DNA of 11,106 bases from Cytophagaceae bacterium. GTDB lineage: Bacteria; Bacteroidota; Bacteroidia; Cytophagales; Spirosomataceae. The stretch is from contig CANHKE010000017.1 of assembly GCA_947461155.1 (NCBI GenBank), positions 1 to 11,106 of the forward strand, written 5' to 3'. Positions 6,222 to 11,106 of the stretch are shown here, one piece after another (the stretch's first letter is position 1; each line of letters begins with the position of its first letter). The notes beneath the pieces are model-generated. The model had not been told where the DNA came from, did not search any database, and saw nothing but the letters and a program-made list of their open reading frames with translations. The translations under genes and the position numbers were made by a program.

Positions 6222-7635
6222 GATTTTGATATTGATGTTGGGGTTGGGGTTGGGTTCGTGCCAACAAGCCATTTTGCGGGATCAAAAACGTGTGGATGCT
6301 GATTTAGAGACATACCGACAGCCAAATGAGTCGGCTTCTGTTTCAGATGTACAGGCTTGCTGGAAGCGGGATAGTTTATTGGTCCAATTAATTGATTCAG
6401 TATTGGTTCGAAGTAATGATATTAAAATTGGATTTCTGCAGATGGCTTTGTCTCGGGCGGATTTTGCGTACCAGCGGGGTGTTCGAAAGCCAACAGTATC
6501 GGGTGTGATTCAGCCGAGTTTGAGGCGATTTGGCAAGTATACCATGGATGGGGTCGGAAATTACGATACGCAGTTTTCGACGAATATTACGAAGGATCAA
6601 ATCATTCCAGAAAACTTGCCAGACTTACAAGTGGGCATTCAGTCAAGTTGGGAATGGGATATTTGGGGGAAATTGGCGAAACGTAAAAAGGCAAGTGCCT
6701 TGCGGTATTTGGCGACGGAGTCGGGCCAGCAGTGGCTGATTACTTCCCTGGTGGCGGATGTGGCCGGCGCGTATGGCCAATTGGTTGCCTTGGATCAAGA
6801 ATTGGATATTTTAAAAACCAATATTGCGATTCAGCGGAAAGCATTTGAATTGGTACAGGTGCAGAAAGAAGCGGGGGTCGTGAATGAATCTGCAGTACAG
6901 CAGCTGGAGGCACAGTTACTTAATTCGCGCGCACAAGAAGGAGATGTCTTGCAGCAAATAACGGTATTGGAAAATCAGATTCGTTATTATTTAAATAAAC
7001 CGGGTTCAAAAATTAATCGGACTCCTTATCCCTTTCAGTGTTCGTTAGATAGTAGTTTGTTTGCACATGTGCAAATTGATCAGTTAGAGAGACGCCCCGA
7101 CATTCGTGCGGCGAAATTATCACTATCTGCTGCATTCGAGACCAAAGAAAGCGCCAAATTAGCCCTGAAACCTTCGGTCGTTTTATCTGGAATTTTGGGG
7201 GTTCAGGGATTTCAGCCAGCTTATCTGTTCCAATTGCCCGCCTCGATGGCTTACCAATTATTGGGTGGCATCACCATGCCTTGGCTAAATCGTTCAGCCA
7301 TTACTTCAGACATTTTGCGCGCAGATGCGCAATGGAAGGCGCAGGATTTGGGGTATCAAAATGCATTGATTCAGGGATATTTGGAATGGGATACGCAAGT
7401 GAAATCACTGGGGTTTTTGCAACGCCAAAGTCAATTGAAAGAGCGGGAGGTATTGCTCACAAAAGGGGCTATTAATACGGTGGGTACGCTATTTTTGACG
7501 GCTAATGCGAGTTATTTGGAAGTGCTAACTGCGCAGCAAAATGCACTGCGATCCGAACTTGAATTATTGGAAATTTCCCGCAAACGCTGGACGCATGCCA
7601 TTCAATTGTATCGCGTATTAGGAGGTGGCTGGTAA
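6211..7635 (+). CDS. RND efflux outer-membrane factor (OprM/NodT family lipoprotein)
   Basis: This 474-residue TolC-like protein should form the trimeric outer-membrane exit duct of the pump encoded upstream. I chose the ATG at 6211, which gives a lipoprotein signal: MKNR, a Leu/Gly-rich core, and lipobox LGSC with Cys17. A longer in-frame start at 6172 would put a polar extension (MWCSRHSRLNG) ahead of the signal and reach further into the pump gene. Two OEP-type helical repeats are apparent. One is centred near residues 150-270 (SSWEWDIWGKLAKRKKAS, then long alpha-helical segments). The second begins with the family hallmark ERRPDIRAAK at about 293-302, followed by KLALKPSVVLSGILG. A run of alternating Leu-Gly codons in the signal peptide comes from a TTGGGG repeat. 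The gene overlaps the pump gene by 11 bases and the convergent purN by 18 bases, leaving no room for a terminator after it. Confidence 0.94.
   Translation: MKNRILILMLGLGLGSCQQAILRDQKRVDADLETYRQPNESASVSDVQACWKRDSLLVQLIDSVLVRSNDIKIGFLQMALSRADFAYQRGVRKPTVSGVIQPSLRRFGKYTMDGVGNYDTQFSTNITKDQIIPENLPDLQVGIQSSWEWDIWGKLAKRKKASALRYLATESGQQWLITSLVADVAGAYGQLVALDQELDILKTNIAIQRKAFELVQVQKEAGVVNESAVQQLEAQLLNSRAQEGDVLQQITVLENQIRYYLNKPGSKINRTPYPFQCSLDSSLFAHVQIDQLERRPDIRAAKLSLSAAFETKESAKLALKPSVVLSGILGVQGFQPAYLFQLPASMAYQLLGGITMPWLNRSAITSDILRADAQWKAQDLGYQNALIQGYLEWDTQVKSLGFLQRQSQLKEREVLLTKGAINTVGTLFLTANASYLEVLTAQQNALRSELELLEISRKRWTHAIQLYRVLGGGW
6238..6254 (+). repeat. Short TTGGGG tandem repeat in the lipoprotein signal-peptide region
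   Basis: TTGGGGTTGGGGTTGGG is nearly three copies of the hexamer TTGGGG, and it encodes the Leu-Gly alternation of the signal-peptide core. Three G-tracts are one short of an intramolecular four-tract quadruplex. Gain or loss of one hexamer would keep the reading frame and only change the length of the hydrophobic core. The repeat is visible; any effect is inference. Confidence 0.6.
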
Positions 7636-8190
7636 AACAAGCGATTCAATCACCCGCGGAAAATCACGGTGCTCGAGCACTTGACCTTTCTTCGCCACAT
7701 CTTCCGGCGTGTCGCTCGGTAACACGGGAAAGGAACTCTGGAAGATGATGGCGCCCTCGTCATAATGTTCGTTTACATAGTGAATGGTGATGCCGGATGC
7801 TGTTTCGCCGGCAGCGACAACCGCCTCGTGCACAAAATGGCCATACATGCCTTTGCCGCCAAATTTGGGTAATAAGGCCGGATGTAAATTGATGATTCTT
7901 TGTGGATATGCCTGAACAAATTCAGAGGGGATCAGCCATAAAAAACCGGCTAAAATGACCCAATCGGTATGTAAGGATTGAATTTTCCGTAGAACAGTTC
8001 CATTTTTATATTCTTCACGGGTAAATAAACTACATGGAATTTGCAGGCGTTCGGCCCGCTGAAGGACACCAGCTTCCGGATTATTGCAAAAAATATGTGT
8101 GATGTTTACCGCTGGATTATCCGCGAAATGGGCGATGATTTTTTCGGCGTTTGAACCAGAACCAGAGGCAAAAATGACAATATTCTTCAC
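7618..8190 (-). CDS. purN: Phosphoribosylglycinamide formyltransferase (GART)
   Basis: This 190-residue cytoplasmic enzyme transfers a formyl group from 10-formyl-tetrahydrofolate to glycinamide ribonucleotide, the third step of purine synthesis. The phosphate-binding loop ASGSGSNAEKI is at residues 8-18. The catalytic residues known from E. coli PurN are present: N101 and H103 in INLHPALLPKFGGKG, and D144 in HYDEGAIIF. The C-terminal VLEHRDFPRVIE also matches the family. Length is normal. The start is GTG at 8190-8188, because the conserved N-terminus begins exactly there and no in-frame ATG precedes the active site. A TAAATTTG -7 box lies 20 bases upstream. The gene diverges from bshA, and its 3' end overlaps the outer-membrane factor gene by 18 bases. 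It is not part of a purine cluster here. Confidence 0.96.
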   Translation of the reverse strand: MKNIVIFASGSGSNAEKIIAHFADNPAVNITHIFCNNPEAGVLQRAERLQIPCSLFTREEYKNGTVLRKIQSLHTDWVILAGFLWLIPSEFVQAYPQRIINLHPALLPKFGGKGMYGHFVHEAVVAAGETASGITIHYVNEHYDEGAIIFQSSFPVLPSDTPEDVAKKGQVLEHRDFPRVIESLVLPATS

Positions 8191-8210
8191 GGAGGCTAAA
8201 TTTATTTCTG

Positions 8211-8218
8211 CAAATTTA
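8211..8218 (-). promoter_or_regulatory. Bacteroidota-type -7 box for purN
   Basis: On the minus strand the bases read TAAATTTG, a full match to the TAnnTTTG -7 consensus of Bacteroidota housekeeping promoters. It ends 20 bases before the GTG start of purN, so the untranslated leader would be only about 15 bases. I see no TTTG-like -33 element at the expected distance upstream. Confidence 0.6.
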
Positions 8219-8250
8219 AGGCATATTCAGGAACCTTTCGGGATTTGTCT

Positions 8251-8258
8251 TAGTTTTG
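8251..8258 (+). promoter_or_regulatory. Bacteroidota-type -7 box for bshA
   Basis: The bases read TAGTTTTG, a full match to TAnnTTTG. It ends 19 bases before the ATG at 8278. That supports the ATG over the upstream in-frame TTG at 8266, which would lie at or near the expected transcription start. It is 32 bases from the oppositely directed purN box. No convincing -33 element is visible. Confidence 0.6.
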
Positions 8259-8277
8259 TTTCCGTTTGAAATCAAAT

Positions 8278-9441
8278 ATGAAAATAGGAATCATTTGTTA
8301 TCCGACTTACGGAGGAAGTGGCGTGGTGGCGACCGAGTTAGGGAAGGCACTCGCTGGCGTAGGGCATGAGGTGCATTTTATCACCTATACCCAGCCACCC
8401 AGGTTGGACTTTTTCAGCGAAAATATCTTCTACCACGAAGTTTCGGTAGCCTCTTATCCGTTGTTTGAATATCTGCCCTATGAGTCGGCGTTGGCTTCGA
8501 AGATGGTGGATGTGACGGTCAACGAGCAATTGGATTTAATCCACGTGCACTATGCAATTCCGCATGCTTCGGCGGCTTATTTGGCGAAACAAATTTTAAA
8601 ATACAAAGGCATTCACGTGCCTGTGATTACGACGTTGCACGGAACCGATATTACCTTGGTGGGTCGTGATCCTTCTTTTGAACCCGTCGTTACTTTTTCG
8701 ATTAATGAATCTGATGGCGTGACCGCTGTGTCGGAAAGTCTGCGTGATGACACGTATTCGTCGTTTGAAATTTTAAGTAACATCGAGGTCATCCCGAATT
8801 TTATTGACCTAAACCGCTTTCAAAAGCAACCCAAAGATCATTTCAAAGCGGCGATTTGTCCAAACGGCGAAAAGCTATTGATGCATACATCGAATTTTAG
8901 AAAAGTAAAGCGAATCGAGGACATCATTCAGGTTTTTGCCAAAGTCCAAAAGCAGGTTCCAGCGAAATTACTATTGGTCGGCGACGGCCCCGAACGCTCA
9001 GGAATCGAGGCTTTATGCCGCGATTTAGGTGTTTCTGCGGATGTGCGTTTTTTAGGTAAATTAGATACGATAGAGGAGGCCTTGTCACTCGCCGACCTGT
9101 TCTTTTTGACTTCGGAAAAAGAGAGTTTTGGCCTGGCGGCTCTTGAGGCAATGGCCTGCGAAGTGCCAGTTATTTCATCCAATGCGGGTGGAATTCCAGA
9201 AGTGAATATTCATGGCGTGACTGGATTCGTCAGTGAGATTGGCGACATCGACGACATGGTCGCAAATACGATTAAGGTCTTGACGGATGACGTTTTACAT
9301 ACCCAAATGAAGGCCAATGCCCTCGCAAGGGCCCAAGAATTTTCATTGGAAAAAATACTTCCCATGTACGAGCGCTACTATGAAAAAATAGTTGGCCAAA
9401 GCTGGAAATTCCCAACCCAAAAGTTTACAGATTCGGAATAA
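8278..9441 (+). CDS. bshA: N-acetyl-alpha-D-glucosaminyl L-malate synthase (bacillithiol biosynthesis)
   Basis: This 387-residue GT4-family glycosyltransferase should join UDP-GlcNAc and L-malate to give GlcNAc-malate, the first step to the thiol bacillithiol. The N-terminal Rossmann half begins KIGIICYPTYGGSGVVATELG, the signature that separates BshA from most other GT4 enzymes. It continues with HVHYAIPHASAAYLA (89-103) and TTLHGTDITLVG (118-129). The C-terminal half has LLLVGDGPER (231-240) and the nucleotide-sugar motif ESFGLAALEAMA with the Glu pair E282/E290, followed by PVISSNAGGIPEV. I start at the ATG at 8278, which begins the conserved sequence immediately; an in-frame TTG lies 12 bases earlier. 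Bacillithiol is known from Firmicutes, Deinococcus and many Bacteroidota. Later-step genes (bshB, bshC) are not in the window. The gene diverges from purN and its end overlaps folK by 17 bases. A generic GT4 function is the main alternative, less likely given the N-terminus. Confidence 0.92.
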   Translation: MKIGIICYPTYGGSGVVATELGKALAGVGHEVHFITYTQPPRLDFFSENIFYHEVSVASYPLFEYLPYESALASKMVDVTVNEQLDLIHVHYAIPHASAAYLAKQILKYKGIHVPVITTLHGTDITLVGRDPSFEPVVTFSINESDGVTAVSESLRDDTYSSFEILSNIEVIPNFIDLNRFQKQPKDHFKAAICPNGEKLLMHTSNFRKVKRIEDIIQVFAKVQKQVPAKLLLVGDGPERSGIEALCRDLGVSADVRFLGKLDTIEEALSLADLFFLTSEKESFGLAALEAMACEVPVISSNAGGIPEVNIHGVTGFVSEIGDIDDMVANTIKVLTDDVLHTQMKANALARAQEFSLEKILPMYERYYEKIVGQSWKFPTQKFTDSE

Positions 9442-9910
9442 GTGTCACCGCCGTGGTATCGGTCGTGTTCGCTAATAATTCCTGCATCGTCTGACCGAGC
9501 CCCGGATGAATGAATTGCGGGGCTATTTCAACGAGCGGAATTAGAATGAATTTTCGGTCTTGCATGCGGGGATGCGGAAGCTGCAAATGGGGGGTTTTCA
9601 CTTGAATATCATCCTGAAGCAACAGATCTAAATCGATGTTGCGCGGCCCCCATTTCACATCGCGTACCCGGCCAAAAATCTGTTCAATGGCTAATAATTG
9701 CGTCAGAATTTCTTCAGGTGCCCGTGTCGTTTCTACTTCAAGGACCTGATTGAGGAAGTCTGCCTGATCCGTCATCCCCCACGCAGCGGTCTGGTACAAG
9801 CTTGATTTTTGCCGAATCCGCCCGATTTTTTTTTCAATCCAAGGGTAGGTCTGCTCAAAAATTTCCCTTGTATTTCCTAGATTGCCACCCAAAGAGAGGA
9901 ACGCGGTCAT
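9425..9910 (-). CDS. folK: 2-amino-4-hydroxy-6-hydroxymethyldihydropteridine pyrophosphokinase (HPPK)
   Basis: This 161-residue cytoplasmic enzyme moves pyrophosphate from ATP to hydroxymethyl-dihydropterin in folate synthesis. The N-terminus FLSLGGNLGNT is the family substrate-binding start, and YQTAAWGMTDQADFLNQV (39-56) matches the pterin-binding block. The HPPK signature WGPRNIDLDLLL at 87-98 contains R90 and the magnesium-binding Asp pair D93/D95. LPHPRMQDRKFILIPLVEIAP follows at 111-131. Length is typical. I chose the ATG at 9910, because an upstream in-frame TTG at 9934 would overlap the -7 box. The gene diverges from yqgE across 38 bases, and its 3' end overlaps bshA by 17 bases. It has no fused folB or folP and stands alone in orientation. 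Confidence 0.95.
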   Translation of the reverse strand: MTAFLSLGGNLGNTREIFEQTYPWIEKKIGRIRQKSSLYQTAAWGMTDQADFLNQVLEVETTRAPEEILTQLLAIEQIFGRVRDVKWGPRNIDLDLLLQDDIQVKTPHLQLPHPRMQDRKFILIPLVEIAPQFIHPGLGQTMQELLANTTDTTAVTLIPNL

Positions 9911-9931
9911 GTTGCTTAAATTAATTGCGTA

Positions 9932-9939
9932 CAAACTTA
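9932..9939 (-). promoter_or_regulatory. Bacteroidota-type -7 box for folK
   Basis: On the minus strand the bases read TAAGTTTG, a full match to TAnnTTTG, ending 21 bases before the folK ATG. The spacing matches those for purN (20) and bshA (19). A -33 TTTG is not evident; that region lies inside the start of yqgE. I see no comparable box for yqgE on the plus strand. Confidence 0.6.
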
Positions 9940-9948
9940 CACATTTTT

Positions 9949-10518
9949 ATGCCGAAGGATTACACGTTTGAAGACCTAAAACCCGGTGTTTTATTGTTGG
10001 CCGAACCATTTCTGGACGAGCCCGCTTTTCACCGAACCGTGATTTTGCTTTGCGAGCATTCGTCTTCTCATTCGTTCGGTTTGGTACTAAACCATCCGCA
10101 GGACGCAATTTTGGATTCGATTCGGGAAGAAAAGGTGATGGAGGGAATTCCCTTGTATACGGGCGGCCCAGTGGATCAAACGATTTTGCAATTCATTCAT
10201 CGCCGACCGGATTTGATTTCGGGCGGGCAGGAGATTTTGCCAGGCTTGTTTTGGGCGGGTGATTTTGAAGAGGCGATTGAGGCAATTATTAACCAGCAAA
10301 TAGAATTTACCGATATCAAGTTTTTTGTGGGGTATTCGGGGTGGTCGGCAGGCCAGCTCGAGCGGGAGGTGAAGTCGGATTCCTGGATTTTACAACCTGC
10401 GTCGCTTGATTACGTATTCGATGAAACCCCTGAATCGTTGTGGCGAACCGTACTTTATCAGAAAGGTGGTAATTATCGCGTTTTATCAACTTATCCCGAC
10501 GACCCCACCCTCAATTAA
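9949..10518 (+). CDS. yqgE: YqgE/AlgH family protein (UPF0301, DUF179)
   Basis: This 189-residue protein belongs to a widespread family without an established biochemical function. It was named after Pseudomonas AlgH, once linked to alginate regulation. The family hallmark is clear near the N-terminus: KPGVLLLAEPFLDEPAFHRT at 11-30, VILLCEH at 31-37, and FGLVLNHP at 43-50. Further conserved blocks are TGGPVDQTILQFIH at about 72-85 and FFVGYSGWSAGQLE at about 126-139. There is no signal peptide or membrane segment, so it should be cytoplasmic. Length is typical. I start at the ATG at 9949; an in-frame TTG at 9925 adds only eight residues without family similarity. The gene diverges from folK and converges on recG, with a hairpin between. 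No promoter could be placed; it may lie inside folK. Confidence 0.92.
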   Translation: MPKDYTFEDLKPGVLLLAEPFLDEPAFHRTVILLCEHSSSHSFGLVLNHPQDAILDSIREEKVMEGIPLYTGGPVDQTILQFIHRRPDLISGGQEILPGLFWAGDFEEAIEAIINQQIEFTDIKFFVGYSGWSAGQLEREVKSDSWILQPASLDYVFDETPESLWRTVLYQKGGNYRVLSTYPDDPTLN

Positions 10519-10520
10519 CG

Positions 10521-10555
10521 TACCTTTGGCAATCCTCCCAGGTTTGCCAAAGGTA
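10521..10555. terminator. Hairpin between convergent yqgE and recG, probable bidirectional terminator
   Basis: TACCTTTGGCAA (10521-10532) pairs perfectly with TTGCCAAAGGTA (10544-10555), giving a 12-bp stem. After one T-T mismatch, CCT (10534-10536) and AGG (10540-10542) can add three more pairs, closing on a CCC loop. It starts 3 bases after the yqgE stop codon and ends 10 bases before the recG stop codon, the right place for ending both transcripts. No run of T follows on either strand, so it is not a textbook intrinsic terminator and may instead protect 3' ends. Confidence 0.72.
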
Positions 10556-10565
10556 AGGGTAGATG

Positions 10566-11106
10566 TTAGCTAATCCGAGCCCAGTTCGTTGTCTCTTTTC
10601 GCTGGTGCATGACTTGCTCCCGAATCATCAAATGTTTGTCCAGTGCCAGATGTGGATCACTTTCCAATATGGCCACCGCCGTTTCCCGCGCCACCTTTAA
10701 AATCTCCCCATCCGTCGCCAAATCCGCAATCATCAAGTCAATTGCCCCACTTTGGCGCGTCCCTGAAATATCTCCCGGCCCACGCAACTGCAAATCAACC
10801 TCCGCAATCTCAAATCCATTATTCGTTCGCACCATGGTTTCGATCCGTTTTTTGGTGTCGACCCCCAACTTGTATCCGGTCATCAAAATGCAATAACTCT
10901 GCTCCGCACCTCGACCCACCCGGCCGCGCAATTGATGCAATTGCGACAATCCAAAACGTTCCGCACTCTCAATAATCATAATCGAAGCATTGGGCACATT
11001 TACCCCCACCTCAATCACCGTCGTCGCCACCATGATTTTCGTTTCATGTTTGACAAATCGCGCCATCTCAATATCCTTATCAGCCGGCTTCATCTTCCCA
11101 TGCAAA
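10566..11106 (-). CDS. recG: ATP-dependent DNA helicase RecG, C-terminal part (5' end outside window)
   Basis: Only about 180 C-terminal residues are present; the frame runs off the right edge, so the gene starts beyond the window. RecG is a monomeric superfamily 2 helicase that remodels stalled replication forks and branched recombination intermediates. The visible part holds the end of the helicase core: LHGKMKPADKD at the edge, motif V region (VATTVIEVGVNVPNAS), ESAERFGLSQLHQL, and the arginine-finger motif VI (RGRVGRG). The RecG-specific stretch NNGFEIAEVDLQLRGPGDISGTRQSG follows, which separates it from Mfd, UvrB and PriA. The C-terminal tail is of ordinary length. The N-terminal wedge domain and Walker motifs are not in the window. 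The gene converges on yqgE with a hairpin in the 47-base gap. Identification is very secure. Confidence 0.96.
   Translation of the reverse strand, partial: LHGKMKPADKDIEMARFVKHETKIMVATTVIEVGVNVPNASIMIIESAERFGLSQLHQLRGRVGRGAEQSYCILMTGYKLGVDTKKRIETMVRTNNGFEIAEVDLQLRGPGDISGTRQSGAIDLMIADLATDGEILKVARETAVAILESDPHLALDKHLMIREQVMHQRKETTNWARIS

Noticed and set aside
5873..6325. 150-codon open frame on the minus strand over the pump/channel junction
   Set aside because: It is antisense to conserved AcrB and outer-membrane factor sequence, has low-complexity Pro/Ile/Ala composition and no recognisable domain. Codon bias of the true gene explains it.
8266..8277. TTG start four codons upstream for bshA
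   Set aside because: Conserved sequence begins at the ATG at 8278, and the TTG lies only 8 bases after the -7 box, at or close to the expected transcription start.
9917..9929. Possible -7 box for yqgE (TAAATTAA / TAATTGCG)
   Set aside because: Each misses two of the six fixed TAnnTTTG positions in an AT-rich gap, so it is not distinguishable from background.
9925..9948. TTG start for yqgE eight codons upstream
   Set aside because: The extra residues are not family-like, and the ATG at 9949 gives the typical length.
10643..10975. 110-codon plus-strand frame across recG
   Set aside because: It is very Pro/Ser-rich and antisense to clearly conserved RecG motifs, so it is a shadow.
1..11106. 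CRISPR arrays, tRNA/rRNA genes, insertion sequences, toxin-antitoxin or phage-defence genes
   Set aside because: No spaced direct repeats, no cloverleaf-like segments, no transposase or integrase motifs and no defence domains were seen on either strand.

Overview
The window looks like a core-genome stretch of a member of the Bacteroidota, most likely Cytophagales-like. The reasons are a CarB that ends right after its second ATP-grasp unit, a DUF4834-type membrane protein, a bacillithiol gene (bshA), near absence of Shine-Dalgarno sequences, and three start-proximal TAnnTTTG boxes, the -7 element of Bacteroidota housekeeping promoters. The genus cannot be fixed from this sequence alone. Genes are tightly packed and no gap exceeds 100 bases. 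I see no tRNA, rRNA, CRISPR array, insertion sequence, integrase or other sign of recent transfer.

Layout, left to right. (1) Bases 1-1659, plus strand: the 3' end of carB, a small DUF4834-like membrane protein and a small acidic exported protein, joined by two one-base junctions (TAA-N-ATG). A perfect 14-bp palindrome covers the last stop codon. (2) Bases 1736-7635, plus strand: a small basic exported protein, then a complete tripartite RND drug-efflux set (lipoprotein adaptor, HAE1/AcrB-type pump, lipoprotein outer-membrane factor), with gaps or overlaps of 6, 1 and -11 bases. No regulator gene is adjacent. (3) Bases 7618-9910: purN (minus), bshA (plus) and folK (minus). purN and bshA diverge from an 87-base gap holding one -7 box for each. 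purN overlaps the tail of the efflux operon by 18 bases, and folK overlaps the tail of bshA by 17. (4) Bases 9949-11106: yqgE (plus, AlgH family) converges on recG (minus, C-terminal part only), with a strong hairpin between them.

Functionally, carB (carbamoyl phosphate for pyrimidines and arginine), purN (a formyl-folate-dependent purine step) and folK (folate synthesis) are nucleotide and folate housekeeping genes. bshA starts synthesis of the thiol bacillithiol, recG acts in replication-fork and recombination repair, and the efflux operon exports toxic compounds across both membranes.

I did not find a clear new defence or mobile system. The points most worth a second look are an Asp-to-Asn change in the proton-relay pair of the RND pump, the unrecognised small exported protein leading the efflux operon, its oppositely charged neighbour ending the carB group, and the very regular distance (about 20 bases) between -7 boxes and start codons.
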